Below, piece by piece: positions 1-8,612 of a stretch of 64,000 nucleotides of DNA. The stretch's first letter is position 1. Each line of letters begins with the position of its first letter. The stretch comes from Pseudomonas sp. UMAB-08 (GTDB lineage Bacteria > Pseudomonadota > Gammaproteobacteria > Pseudomonadales > Pseudomonadaceae). Where the stretch lies: contig NZ_LT607422.1 of NCBI RefSeq assembly GCF_900095225.1, forward strand, positions 126,780 to 190,779, in the 5' to 3' direction. Position numbers and translations under genes: made by a program. The notes beneath the pieces were generated by a model. That model saw only the letters and a program-made list of their open reading frames with translations, was not told where the DNA came from and made no database searches.

Positions 1-434
1 ATTTCCAGATCAGGTCGACGCGAGAGCAATTGAGCCTGACGACGCAGGCTCGAAGTGCCGACGACGCTGCCCGCAGGCAACTGATCCAGACTGGAGAACG
101 TGTTGGACACAAAAGCGTCGCGCGGGTCTTCACGCTCGCAGATGCAGAACAAGCCAAGGCTTGGGGGGAAGTCCATGGGCACGTCTTTCATCGAGTGCAC
201 AGCGATGTCCGCTTCATGCTCAAGCAGGGCCGTTTCCAGCTCCTTGACGAACAACCCCTTGCCGCCAATTTTGGACAACGGCGAATCGAGCAGCTTGTCG
301 CCACGACTGACCATGGGCACCAGCGTCACGACCAGCCCTGGGTGAAACTGCTCCAAACGGGCTTTAACATATTCGGCCTGCCACAGGGCCAGCGCACTTT
401 TGCGGGTAGCAATGCGGATTTCGCGAGAGGACAT
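1..434 (-). CDS. hemC: Hydroxymethylbilane synthase (porphobilinogen deaminase), 3' part outside window
   Basis: Joins four porphobilinogen molecules into hydroxymethylbilane in cytoplasmic haem synthesis. Only about the first 144 codons of a roughly 310-residue protein are present; the frame runs off the left edge. The translation shows VHSMKDVP at about residues 79-86, which holds the family's catalytic aspartate, and GTSSLRRQ at about 126-133, the cofactor/substrate arginine loop. The cysteine that carries the dipyrromethane cofactor lies beyond the window. The start ATG at 434 opens MSSREIRIATRKS, the usual N terminus. It lies downstream of algZ-algR on the same strand with 83 bp between, the order known in P. 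aeruginosa. Confidence 0.97.
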   Translation of the reverse strand, partial: MSSREIRIATRKSALALWQAEYVKARLEQFHPGLVVTLVPMVSRGDKLLDSPLSKIGGKGLFVKELETALLEHEADIAVHSMKDVPMDFPPSLGLFCICEREDPRDAFVSNTFSSLDQLPAGSVVGTSSLRRQAQLLSRRPDLE

Positions 435-490
435 GGGGTAAATCCGTACTTGAATAGATGTGACGGATAATAACAGCTCGGCCATGACCT

Positions 491-523
491 CTGTAGACGC
501 GCTTGCCCGCGCCGCTTTTACAG
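491..523. repeat. REP-like fragment between algR and hemC
   Basis: The sequence CTGTAGACGCGCTTGCCCGC resembles the core of the Pseudomonas REP seen intact at 19025-19048. It sits in the short gap after algR and runs a few bases into the algR stop codon. A five-base arm CTGTA is matched by TACAG at 519-523. Probably a decayed REP that could act as a weak terminator or mRNA end stabiliser. Confidence 0.4.
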
Positions 524-1264
524 CTGTTGCATCATCTTGCGCACCCCGGCCACATGCCGACGGCTGACGATCAACGCATCCCCATTGAGGCCCTTGAGAA
601 ACAGCTGAAAATGGCCCAAAGGCGTACGCTGCAAGCGCTCGATGCGATCACGGGCAACCAGTGCATTACGGTGGATACGCACGAAGCGATCGCCGAACTC
701 ATCCTCCAACGCCTTGAGTGGCTCGTCCAGCAGCACCTCACCGCCTTCATGGCGCAAGGTCACGTACTTGTGATCCGCGATGAAATAAATCACTTGGTTG
801 AGCGGAATCAGCTCAATGCCTTTGCGGGTTCGCGCACTGATATGGCTCCGCGGGCCAGTGCCGCTTTCGGCCGCAGGCCGGGTCAATGCCGCCAGTTGCA
901 CCCGATTGGGTCGCTCGGCTTTTTTCAAGGCTTCGAGCAAATGCTCGGCACGCACCGGTTTGACCAGATAGCCCACAGCGCTAACCTGAAACGCCTCCAG
1001 GGCAAACTCGTCATGGGCGGTGCAAAACACCACCGCTGGCGGCGTCTCGCGCTCGCACAATCGAGCGGCAACTTGCAGACCATCCAGGCCGGGCATACGG
1101 ATATCGAGTAACACGACATCAGGTTTGAGACTGTCGATCAACGCCAAGGCTTCTTCACCATTAGTGGCGCTGGGTTCAAGGACTCGATAGCCCTCGAGTT
1201 CGCTGACCAGGCGGCTTAGTCGCTCGCGGGCCAGGGGTTCGTCATCAACGATCAGGACATTCAT
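518..1264 (-). CDS. algR: LytTR-type response regulator AlgR
   Basis: DNA-binding response regulator, 248 aa, the family length, controlling alginate, twitching motility and virulence genes in P. aeruginosa. The receiver domain (about 1-120) has the acidic pair D7-D8 and the phosphoacceptor D54 in VLLDIRMPG. The C-terminal LytTR DNA-binding domain covers about 140-245, with the conserved stretch around VIYFIADHKYVTL and FVRIHRNALV. A longer frame upstream exists, but the ATG at 1264 gives the standard MNVLIVDDEP start and overlaps the algZ stop by 4 bp (ATGA), implying translational coupling with its sensor. Confidence 0.97.
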   Translation of the reverse strand: MNVLIVDDEPLARERLSRLVSELEGYRVLEPSATNGEEALALIDSLKPDVVLLDIRMPGLDGLQVAARLCERETPPAVVFCTAHDEFALEAFQVSAVGYLVKPVRAEHLLEALKKAERPNRVQLAALTRPAAESGTGPRSHISARTRKGIELIPLNQVIYFIADHKYVTLRHEGGEVLLDEPLKALEDEFGDRFVRIHRNALVARDRIERLQRTPLGHFQLFLKGLNGDALIVSRRHVAGVRKMMQQL

Positions 1265-2343
1265 ATTGCGTTGGCTTCCTGCGTAAGTCTCGCACAAGGA
1301 TAGCGTAGACAGGTGAAGTGACGACCGTCACGGCGCTCCACGCTCAGACTGGCGCGGGGACCAAAAAGTGCCGCAATGCGTGCACCAATGTTTACCAGCG
1401 CCTGATGAGTACCGTTAGAAGTCTGCCTTTTGGCAACTTCGTCATAGGGATTGCTGACACACAATATGAACTCTCCCTTTTTATAGGTTGCTTCGACCCT
1501 TACTACACCGCCTTCGACCCGAGGAGCAATCCCGTAGATCAAGGCGTTTTCAAGCAGTGGTTGTAAGGTTAGCTGTGGAATCGGCAAGTCGTCTGGAATT
1601 GCACTCACTGCCCACTCCAACTGTAGACGTTCGCCAAGACGATATTGCTCAATCGATAAATAACGTTTCGCCAACTCCAGCTCATCATGCCATGTCACCA
1701 GACTCCCCGGTTTGGCAAGACTGGCACGAAACAGGTCGGAAAGGTCCAGCACCGCTTGCTCGGCCTTGACCGGATCGCTGGCCACCAGACTAGCAATACT
1801 GTTGAGCGTATTGAATAGAAAGTGCGGGCGGATCCGCGCCTGAAGCGATTCGATCCGGGCCCCCAGTTCGGCCTGTTGCTGTTTGCGCCACTGACTCTGC
1901 AAGTAAAAGTAACGCAGCATCAGCGCAGACATAATCAAGGCGATCAGCGAATACCGTAGATAACGCTCGACCATTGCGCCAACTGAAGGTGATCCATCCA
2001 GCTCACAATAGTCGGTCACCGCCGTGCACAGCAGGGTCAAGCCAACCACCAGCACACAACACAAAAGACCTGCGACACCCGCACGCAGGCGCGCCAGCCA
2101 CGGCCGAAGGCCGCACAACAAGGCTGCCGAGAGCAGCACGATCCATTGCACGAACAGCGAAACCAACGCCAGCCGCACCCAATTGAACGCTGGGTACATG
2201 GGCTCGACCAACACCAGCACCATCACTAATAGCTCGGCCAGCACCACAAGCACCAATAACGCCTGAGGCAGGCACAGTTCGGGTAAGAAAAATTCTTTGC
2301 CGGGCGCTGGCGCTGCCCCCGGGTTCAAACGGTTATTTCGCAT
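1261..2343 (-). CDS. algZ: Sensor histidine kinase AlgZ (FimS), LytS-like
   Basis: Membrane partner of AlgR, 360 aa. Hydrophobic segments fill residues 25-150, followed by a His_kinase domain of the LytS type: the motif RPHFLFNTLNS places the candidate phosphorylated histidine at H174. An ATPase N-box like stretch, LQPLLENALIYG, follows at about residue 260; glycine-rich G boxes are poorly developed, as known for this family, which has been described as an atypical kinase. Stop overlaps the algR start. Transcribed divergently from argH across a 145-bp gap holding a palindrome (2394-2414). Confidence 0.95.
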   Translation of the reverse strand: MRNNRLNPGAAPAPGKEFFLPELCLPQALLVLVVLAELLVMVLVLVEPMYPAFNWVRLALVSLFVQWIVLLSAALLCGLRPWLARLRAGVAGLLCCVLVVGLTLLCTAVTDYCELDGSPSVGAMVERYLRYSLIALIMSALMLRYFYLQSQWRKQQQAELGARIESLQARIRPHFLFNTLNSIASLVASDPVKAEQAVLDLSDLFRASLAKPGSLVTWHDELELAKRYLSIEQYRLGERLQLEWAVSAIPDDLPIPQLTLQPLLENALIYGIAPRVEGGVVRVEATYKKGEFILCVSNPYDEVAKRQTSNGTHQALVNIGARIAALFGPRASLSVERRDGRHFTCLRYPCARLTQEANAI

Positions 2344-2393
2344 TAGGCCAGTCTCTGCGTCACGGGACCCAGCGGCAAGCCGGTCAAGGATAA

Positions 2394-2414
2394 AATAACA
2401 GCAACCCTGTTATT
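2394..2414. promoter_or_regulatory. Perfect inverted repeat in the algZ/argH divergent promoter region
   Basis: AATAACAG, five bases CAACC, then CTGTTATT: 8-bp arms with exact complementarity. It lies about 75 bp before the argH ATG and 50 bp before the algZ ATG. It is AT-rich against a GC-rich background, as expected of an operator or promoter core. No regulator can be named from sequence alone. Confidence 0.45.
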
Positions 2415-2488
2415 ATCGCTGCGCCCATTTCAAAATCGGCCACGCCATATTTTTTTAAACAGCAGCCTGCAGACTAACGAGCGAACCC

Positions 2489-3883
2489 ATGAGCACCGAC
2501 AAGACCAATCAGTCCTGGGGCGGCCGCTTCAGTGAACCCGTCGACGCGTTCGTCGCCCGCTTCACCGCCTCCGTCACCTTCGATCAACGCCTCTATCGCC
2601 ACGACATCCTGGGCTCCATCGCCCACGCGACCATGTTGGCCCACGTCGGTGTTTTGACCGATGTCGAGCGCGATACCATCATCGATGGCCTGAAAACCAT
2701 TCAGACCGAGATCGAAGCCGGCAACTTTGACTGGCGTATCGATCTGGAAGATGTGCACATGAACATCGAAGCGCGTCTGACCGACCGCATCGGTATCACC
2801 GGCAAAAAACTGCACACCGGGCGTAGCCGTAACGATCAGGTCGCGACTGATATCCGCCTGTGGTTGCGCGACGAAATCGACGTGATCCTGGCGGAAATCA
2901 CCCGCCTGCAAGAAGGTCTTCTGGGGCAAGCCGAGCGTGAAGCCGAGACCATCATGCCCGGCTTCACCCACCTGCAAACCGCGCAGCCGGTGACTTTCGG
3001 TCACCATATGCTGGCCTGGTTCGAAATGCTCAGCCGTGACTACGAGCGTCTCGTCGACTGCCGCAAGCGCCTCAACCGCTTGCCATTGGGCAGCGCGGCC
3101 CTGGCCGGCACCACCTACCCGATTGACCGCGAACTGACCTGCAAGCTGCTGGGCTTTGATGCAGTCGGCGGCAACTCGCTGGACAGCGTCTCCGATCGTG
3201 ACTTCGCCATCGAGTTCTGCGCTGCAGCCAGCGTGGCGATGATGCACCTGTCGCGCTTCTCGGAAGAGTTGGTGCTGTGGACCAGCGCGCAGTTCCAATT
3301 CATTGATCTGCCTGATCGCTTCTGCACCGGCAGCTCGATCATGCCGCAAAAGAAAAACCCCGATGTGCCTGAACTGGTGCGCGGCAAAAGCGGCCGGGTC
3401 TTTGGTGCCTTGATGGGCCTGCTGACCTTGATGAAGGGTCAGCCACTGGCCTACAACAAGGACAACCAGGAAGACAAGGAACCCTTGTTCGACGCCGCCG
3501 ACACCCTGCGCGATTCACTTCGCGCGTTTGCCGACATGATCCCCGCGATCAAGCCCAAGCACGCGATCATGCGTGAGGCGGCCTTGCGTGGCTTCTCCAC
3601 CGCTACCGACCTTGCCGATTACCTGGTCCGTCGCGGCCTGCCATTCCGTGATTGCCACGAAATCGTTGGGCATGCGGTGAAGTACGGTGTGGAAAGCGGC
3701 AAGGACCTGGCTGAGATGAGCCTGGAAGAACTGCGCCGGTTCAGCGACCAGATCGATCAGGACGTGTTCGCGGTGCTGACCCTCGAAGGCTCGGTCAACG
3801 CCCGCAACCACATCGGCGGCACTGCACCCGCCCAGGTCAAAGCGGCCGTGGTGCGTGGCAAGGCGCTGCTGGCAACCCGCTAA
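2489..3883 (+). CDS. argH: Argininosuccinate lyase
   Basis: Last step of arginine synthesis: argininosuccinate to arginine plus fumarate, in the cytoplasm. Length 464 aa matches the family. The fumarase/aspartase superfamily signature GSSIMPQKKNPD is at about residues 281-292, with the catalytic serine loop; HTGRSRNDQVATD (about 109-121) and TAQPVTFGHH (about 158-167) are the other two conserved regions. Begins MSTDKTNQSWGGRFSEP, typical for this enzyme. Followed by a REP-type hairpin with a T tract, so probably transcribed alone or ending there. Confidence 0.98.
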   Translation: MSTDKTNQSWGGRFSEPVDAFVARFTASVTFDQRLYRHDILGSIAHATMLAHVGVLTDVERDTIIDGLKTIQTEIEAGNFDWRIDLEDVHMNIEARLTDRIGITGKKLHTGRSRNDQVATDIRLWLRDEIDVILAEITRLQEGLLGQAEREAETIMPGFTHLQTAQPVTFGHHMLAWFEMLSRDYERLVDCRKRLNRLPLGSAALAGTTYPIDRELTCKLLGFDAVGGNSLDSVSDRDFAIEFCAAASVAMMHLSRFSEELVLWTSAQFQFIDLPDRFCTGSSIMPQKKNPDVPELVRGKSGRVFGALMGLLTLMKGQPLAYNKDNQEDKEPLFDAADTLRDSLRAFADMIPAIKPKHAIMREAALRGFSTATDLADYLVRRGLPFRDCHEIVGHAVKYGVESGKDLAEMSLEELRRFSDQIDQDVFAVLTLEGSVNARNHIGGTAPAQVKAAVVRGKALLATR

Positions 3884-3892
3884 CTCAAAAAC

Positions 3893-3941
3893 CTGCAGGC
3901 GCGCGGAGTTGCAAGCGCGCTCCTGCAGAGCCTTCTTTTTT
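3893..3941 (+). terminator. REP-type hairpin with T tract after argH
   Basis: CTGCAGG (3893-3899) pairs with CCTGCAG (3922-3928), with further GC pairing inside, followed by CCTTCTTTTTT. The right arm is the reverse complement of the REP core GGAGCGCGCTTGC found elsewhere in the window. It ends only about a dozen bases before the next gene, so any termination would separate argH from the 94-aa gene. Confidence 0.6.
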
Positions 3942-3952
3942 CAGGAACATTT

Positions 3953-4237
3953 ATGACCGACCAAATCAACAACAGCGACGATGACGAAGAATTTGCTGAG
4001 TCGACCCTGACTCAGGCCATCGAAAACCAGATCGAAAGCGACAATCCACCCGCCGCCAAAGCCACGTTCAACAAGCTCACCCTGGTGGGTTACGAGCGTG
4101 CAGAAATTCTCCAGCTCATGGCCCACGTGCTGGCGGTTGAAATTGATGCGTTGCTTGAAGAGGATCGCCCTTTCAATACCGAGTGGTACGAACAGGCCCT
4201 TCGCGCCTTGCCAGAGCTACCGCCCGAAGCCAAATGA
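3953..4237 (+). CDS. Small acidic protein of unknown function
   Basis: 94 aa, rich in Asp and Glu. The first 25 residues are very acidic and low complexity (MTDQINNSDDDEEFAES); the rest looks helical, with a conserved-looking core FNKLTLVGYERAEILQLMAHVLAVEIDALL. A GGAACATTT ribosome-binding sequence precedes the ATG. No membrane segment, signal peptide or known domain is visible. Codon use resembles the neighbours, so it is probably a real gene. I believe a small hypothetical gene also follows argH in other pseudomonads, but I cannot assign a function. Confidence 0.75.
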   Translation: MTDQINNSDDDEEFAESTLTQAIENQIESDNPPAAKATFNKLTLVGYERAEILQLMAHVLAVEIDALLEEDRPFNTEWYEQALRALPELPPEAK

Positions 4238-4446
4238 CGGCCGGCCAGAGATACATAGGCAAAAAAGCTACAGCCTGACTACACTGCAAAGGCCCCGCTG
4301 CCGCATGACCTCCGGGGCTGTCACGCCAAGCCGGCTTTATGGGTCCTCAAGAGCTCAATAAGCGCAGAACAGCTCGTTCCTGTGCCTTGACTCGAGACAC
4401 TCCACAGACCTGCTGCCGCGTATTACTGGAAATGTCTGGAGTGCCT

Positions 4447-4701
4447 ATGTCGTATACCCCTGATTTGGTTGCCGAACTGGAAATCCTCGCACTGTTCAAT
4501 CTGGGCAATACCCTTGAGGGCCTGAAAGTCCATCACGTAGCTGCTCCCACCGCGATTGCAGCCGTACAGCGCCTCTTTGAAAAAGGGCTGATCACCCAAC
4601 CCGATGGTGGCTATCTGACCAGTCTTGGGCTTGACGCTGCCGAGCACACCCAATCGCTGCTGACCATCCTGACCAGCCTGAATGTACCCGAAACGGCCTG
4701 A
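4447..4701 (+). CDS. TIGR02647-family small DNA-binding-like protein
   Basis: 84 aa, starting MSYTPDLVAELEILALFNL. This resembles the conserved hypothetical family TIGR02647, sometimes annotated as DNA-binding: a short winged-helix-like fold with TAIAAVQRLFEKGLI followed by a beta hairpin at DGGYLTSLGLDAAE. The ATG at 4447 is chosen over an in-frame upstream ATG (4339) because GGAG lies 6 bp before it and similarity to the family begins here. Function unknown. It stands alone between the acidic gene and cyaA. Confidence 0.75.
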   Translation: MSYTPDLVAELEILALFNLGNTLEGLKVHHVAAPTAIAAVQRLFEKGLITQPDGGYLTSLGLDAAEHTQSLLTILTSLNVPETA

Positions 4702-4797
4702 AGCGCGGCCTGGCTCGCGGGAGGTTTGGTTCGCCCTCAAAACCATTTCGCGAGCCCTTCCTCCTGCCCTTCACTTCCCCGAAGTGAAATCGCTTGA

Positions 4798-4813
4798 ATT
4801 TTGACGTCAAAAT
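4798..4813. promoter_or_regulatory. 16-bp perfect palindrome upstream of cyaA
   Basis: ATTTTGACGTCAAAAT is self-complementary across all 16 bases, centred about 100 bp before the cyaA ATG, in an AT-rich stretch that probably holds the promoter. The half-site TTGAC could also serve as a -35 box. The regulator is unknown. A single CRP-like half site (TCACA, about 4848-4852) follows but lacks its partner. Confidence 0.45.
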
Positions 4814-4904
4814 AAAAAATCAGCTTAAAAGTACCTGATCACAGGCTGTAAACTGCTCGTCGCCCTGAGCCCTCCTTTCGAGCCTCGCCCGCCGGTTATT
4901 TGCG

Positions 4905-7754
4905 ATGATGCGTACGTATGAAATTCGTCCCGACCTGGATGAGGGGATCGACCGCAAGGTCCTCAGCCAGTTGCGCGCCCGCTTTCTGTCCCTCAACGAT
5001 GGGCGGCTGGGCCGTGCAATGGAAGGTCTGTCAACGCGGCAACAGGCCGTGTTGACGCTGCTGCCACTGTTTTTTCACGTCAATCACCCGCTGCTGCCCG
5101 GTTACGTTTCCGGCAGCACGCCAGCCGGGGTGACGAGCTATGAACCTGATGCCCAAGCGCTGGCCGAAGCGCAGCGACTGACCCGTTCGTTCTCTTACAA
5201 GCCGCGCCACGGCAATCCGCCGCAGCCGATCCACGGCCTGTTCCTGATGGGCAGCCTCGGCACGCTGGCCCAGGCCGAGCAGAGCGACATGGATGTCTGG
5301 GTCTGTCACGACTCCGAACTGGGCGAGGACGCCCTCACTGAACTGCGCAAAAAATGCCAGACACTGGAAGCGTGGGCTGCGACCCAGGGCGCTGAAGCAC
5401 ACTTTTTTCTGATTGATCCAAAACGCTTTGCCCTTGGCGAGCGCGACGCCCAACTCAGCTCGGAAGATTGCGGAACCACCCAGCACTATCTGCTGCTGGA
5501 CGAGTTCTATCGCACCGCGATCTGGCTGGCAGGCCGCACACCCCTATGGTGGCTGGTGCCGGTCTACGACGAACAGCGGTACAGCGAGTACGCCCACACG
5601 CTGCTGTCCAAGCGCTTCATCCGGGCCGAAGAGATGCTCGACCTCGGTCATATGGCGCACATTCCACCTGGGGAGTTCATTGGCGCGGGCCTGTGGCAGC
5701 TGTTTAAAGGCATTGAGTCGCCTTACAAGTCGGTGCTCAAACTGTTGCTGATCGAGGTCTATGCCAGCGAACACCCGCACGGGCAGTGCCTGAGCTTGCG
5801 CTTCAAACAGGCGGTCTTCGCCAATAAGCTCGACCTCGACGAGCTGGACCCGTACATGGCTGTGTACCGGCGCATCGAAGAGTACCTCAATGCCCGGGGC
5901 GAACCGGAGCGTCTGGAACTGGTGCGGCGCAGCCTGTATTTGAAGGTCAACAAAAAGCTCACCGGCTCCGCACGCCAGCGCACGTCCCGTTGGCAGCACG
6001 TGCTGCTGGAGCGACTGACCAAGGAATGGGGCTGGGACGAACGCCACCTGGCGCTGCTCGACAGTCGCAGTCAGTGGAAAGTCCGCCAGGTCACCACTGA
6101 GCGCCGCGCGCTGGTCAACGAGCTCAATTACAGCTATCGGTTTCTCACCCAGTTTGCCCGCACGCAACAGGCGGTCAGCGTGATCAACAAGCGCGACCTG
6201 AACGTGCTCGGCCGTCGTTTGTATGCCGCCTTCGAGCGCAAGGCCGGCAAGGTCGAGTTCATCAATCCGGGAATCGCCCCGGACCTGGCCGAAGACACAC
6301 TGACCCTGGTGCATTCGCCCAATCGCCGCGAGCCGGGCAAAACCCAATGGGGCTTGTTTAACGGCAGCCTTGGCGCGCAGGAATGGGAGCATTTTTCACC
6401 CATAAAACGCAGCCGGGAATTGCTTGAGCTGCTGGTCTGGTGCCATCGCAACAACGTGATCGACACCACCACGCGCCTGGCGCTGCACCCAGGCAGCAGC
6501 GATTTGACCGAGTTTGAGTTGTTCAACCTGATCGGCAGCCTGCAGCAGACCATAGAAATGCCCCTCGCCAGTGTCAGCGAAGAATCGCTGTTGCGCCCCA
6601 GCGTGCCCAGCGAAGTGCTGCTACTGATCAACGTCGGCATCGATCCGCTCAAACATCACCGGGACCTGAATGTCCTGATGACCACCGAGCGCACCGACTC
6701 GCTGAGCTATGCCGGCGTTCGGGAAAACCTGGTACTGACCCTCGACCAGATCACCCTCAACAGCTGGAATGAAATACTGGTCAGCCGTTACGACGGGCCC
6801 CATGCGCTACTCAACTGCCTGAGCGAATTCCTCAGCAACCTGCCCGAAGGCCGGGAACAACCGCATGTGCGCGTGCGCTGTTTCTGCCATAACCGCGCAA
6901 CAGCCATTGCCCAGCGTGTCGAAGAGTTGGTGCACACTGCCCAACTGCTGCTCACCCGACGCCTTAATCACCGTTACCTGATCCAGGTACAGCAGCACTA
7001 TCACGTATTGGAAATGGTGCCCGGACACGTCAATCACGTGGCACTGGCCAGCTTGCCGGCGCTGCTCGATTACTTGAGCGAAGAGTTACCGAGCTACAGC
7101 CCGTTGCACCTGGACACGAACGCACTGGATGAGCATGACCTGACGCTGATCCTGCCCCACGGTCAGCCGGAATGCATTCAGGTGTTTTACCGGATCAACG
7201 AACCCCACGCAGACCTCTATGTGCTCGATGAGCACAACGCGCTATGGCATCAGCGTTTGCCGTACCACGATGAATCAAGCCTGCTGGTGCCGCTGCAACG
7301 CTTCTTCCAGTCACTGGTGTATCGACGTGGCGCCCTGCTGCCGCTGGACAATCCGCTGGAACCGTCCGCGCTGGAAACCCTGTACTACCAGGTGCTGCCC
7401 ACCGGCGCAGGCCGCGCCCGGCGAATCGAGCCCCGCGTGACGCCCGCCATCCCACTTGAAAAGCCGTTCTATGACGTGCAGGCAATCATCGACGAAGCGG
7501 CGCCAGGACAGGTGAATGTCACCTTGTACTGCAACCACCGAGAGTTTTCCGAACTGGAGTATGGCGAGCAGTTGTTCGCCGTGGTCGCCCAACAGATTCT
7601 CGAACAACGCAGTGAAATTCAGCGCTATCGCTGCTACATCACCGACCTTGATCTGTCCGGTTTACTGGGTGATGTACGCGGGCAAAGCATTCTGTTTCTG
7701 CGCTACAAAGCGGATCTGGAAAGAGCGCTGAACAGCGCCATGGATGCAGCCTGA
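4905..7754 (+). CDS. cyaA: Class I adenylate cyclase
   Basis: Makes cyclic AMP from ATP for the CRP-like regulator Vfr. 949 aa, close to the pseudomonad CyaA length. The catalytic domain is N-terminal: GSLGTLAQAEQSDMDVWVCH at about 116-135 holds the nucleotidyltransferase-like GS and paired aspartates (DMD). The C-terminal half is the regulatory region, without recognisable motifs. ATG at 4905; a second in-frame ATG follows immediately at 4908. Transcribed toward rnk, with a REP-like hairpin between. cyaA next to cyaY-lptM-dapF-yigA-xerC is a conserved gammaproteobacterial neighbourhood. Confidence 0.96.
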   Translation: MMRTYEIRPDLDEGIDRKVLSQLRARFLSLNDGRLGRAMEGLSTRQQAVLTLLPLFFHVNHPLLPGYVSGSTPAGVTSYEPDAQALAEAQRLTRSFSYKPRHGNPPQPIHGLFLMGSLGTLAQAEQSDMDVWVCHDSELGEDALTELRKKCQTLEAWAATQGAEAHFFLIDPKRFALGERDAQLSSEDCGTTQHYLLLDEFYRTAIWLAGRTPLWWLVPVYDEQRYSEYAHTLLSKRFIRAEEMLDLGHMAHIPPGEFIGAGLWQLFKGIESPYKSVLKLLLIEVYASEHPHGQCLSLRFKQAVFANKLDLDELDPYMAVYRRIEEYLNARGEPERLELVRRSLYLKVNKKLTGSARQRTSRWQHVLLERLTKEWGWDERHLALLDSRSQWKVRQVTTERRALVNELNYSYRFLTQFARTQQAVSVINKRDLNVLGRRLYAAFERKAGKVEFINPGIAPDLAEDTLTLVHSPNRREPGKTQWGLFNGSLGAQEWEHFSPIKRSRELLELLVWCHRNNVIDTTTRLALHPGSSDLTEFELFNLIGSLQQTIEMPLASVSEESLLRPSVPSEVLLLINVGIDPLKHHRDLNVLMTTERTDSLSYAGVRENLVLTLDQITLNSWNEILVSRYDGPHALLNCLSEFLSNLPEGREQPHVRVRCFCHNRATAIAQRVEELVHTAQLLLTRRLNHRYLIQVQQHYHVLEMVPGHVNHVALASLPALLDYLSEELPSYSPLHLDTNALDEHDLTLILPHGQPECIQVFYRINEPHADLYVLDEHNALWHQRLPYHDESSLLVPLQRFFQSLVYRRGALLPLDNPLEPSALETLYYQVLPTGAGRARRIEPRVTPAIPLEKPFYDVQAIIDEAAPGQVNVTLYCNHREFSELEYGEQLFAVVAQQILEQRSEIQRYRCYITDLDLSGLLGDVRGQSILFLRYKADLERALNSAMDAA

Positions 7755-7764
7755 GCTGCGACCA

Positions 7765-7798
7765 CGGGCAGGCGTTCTACATGTAGACGGCTTGCCCG
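7765..7798. terminator. REP-like hairpin between convergent cyaA and rnk
   Basis: CGGGCA pairs with TGCCCG, with an inner pairing GTTCTACATGTAGAC around a self-complementary core. The right side, TGTAGACGGCTTGCCCGCG, closely matches the REP-like piece near 493. It lacks a T tract, so termination is possible but not assured. Confidence 0.45.
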
Positions 7799-7810
7799 CG
7801 ACCTAGGGCC

Positions 7811-8221
7811 TTACTGGTTGTACTCACCCGCCGCTTCCGGCTGATATTCCACTTCCAGTAACGTCAGTTTCAGCGTCTTGCCGCCGGGCGCGGGCCAGTC
7901 GATGTGTTGGCCGACCTGCAAGCCCAACAGTGCACAACCTACCGGAGCCAGCACCGACACCGTGCCTTCGGCGCCTGCGTCTTGCGGGTAGACCAGCGTC
8001 AGGTGGTAATCCTTGCCACTGCTTTCTTCGCGGCAATGCACGCGGGAATTCATGGTCACGACACCGGCAGGCACCTCTTCGTGACCTACCACGTGTTCGG
8101 CGCGATCCAATTCGGCCTGAAGCGCTTCAATGCCCGGCGTGCCCTCATCCAGGCTGTCGAGGAGACGCTCAAGACGTTGCACGTCGAGTCGGGTGAGGAT
8201 GATTGAAGGTGCGATGCTCAT
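7811..8221 (-). CDS. rnk: Regulator of nucleoside diphosphate kinase Rnk
   Basis: 136 aa. Rnk proteins resemble GreA/GreB: an N-terminal coiled coil (here about 1-50, LDVQRLERLLDSL...LQAELDRAEHV) and a C-terminal FKBP-like GreA_GreB domain (about 55-130, with VYPQDAGAEGTVSVLAPVG and LGLQVGQHIDW). Rnk binds RNA polymerase and affects Ndk and alginate-linked GTP pools in P. aeruginosa. The coiled coil is shorter than in GreA, as is usual for Rnk. ATG at 8221 preceded by AGGAGCC. Converges with cyaA. Confidence 0.93.
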   Translation of the reverse strand: MSIAPSIILTRLDVQRLERLLDSLDEGTPGIEALQAELDRAEHVVGHEEVPAGVVTMNSRVHCREESSGKDYHLTLVYPQDAGAEGTVSVLAPVGCALLGLQVGQHIDWPAPGGKTLKLTLLEVEYQPEAAGEYNQ

Positions 8222-8259
8222 GATCCTGACAGGCTCCTTTTATTCTGCCTGATAAAAGC

Positions 8260-8287
8260 AAAACCCCGCCGATTCGGGCGGGGTTTT
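8260..8287 (-). terminator. Rho-independent terminator after the cyaY-DUF1289 pair
   Basis: AACCCCGCC (8262-8270) pairs with GGCGGGGTT (8277-8285), flanked by A and T runs. It lies downstream of the DUF1289 gene on the minus strand. Confidence 0.85.
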
Positions 8288-8373
8288 GACGGGCCTCAAG
8301 CAAATGAGGCATGCCCGGACACTATCACAGCCTAATAAATACACAAGCCGACGAGGTTTCAGCGGGCAGCCAC

Positions 8374-8610
8374 TCACTGTCCAGAGACGTCCAGCCTGCG
8401 CTGCTCGGCATCCGCGCAAATCTCCCGGCGTCGGTGATCATCCGCCGAGCGCCATTCGCGAATGGCTTCCACTGGACGCCAGCAGCCCTGGCAAACCTTT
8501 TGCTCATCGAGCCGACACACGCTGATGCAGGGCGACGGCACTGCCGGGCTGACATTGCTGAACAAGGGTTTCGCCGGTTTGACCGGCGCTGAAGCGGTGC
8601 TATCGGCCAC
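8374..8610 (-). CDS. DUF1289 protein (short cysteine-rich)
   Basis: 78 aa. The core PSPCISVCRLDEQKVCQGC is the DUF1289 signature, with four cysteines that could bind a metal or an iron-sulfur cluster, followed by REWRSADDHRRREI. Function of the family is not established. The start is a GTG at 8610, only 2 bp after the cyaY stop, so it is probably translated together with cyaY; no better start is available. Being cotranscribed with frataxin is suggestive of an iron or Fe-S role, but this is inference. Confidence 0.85.
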   Translation of the reverse strand: MADSTASAPVKPAKPLFSNVSPAVPSPCISVCRLDEQKVCQGCWRPVEAIREWRSADDHRRREICADAEQRRLDVSGQ

Positions 8611-8612
8611 TG

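Noticed and set aside
4848..4852. CRP/Vfr site before cyaA
   Set aside because: Only one half-site (TCACA); no TGTGA at the required distance.
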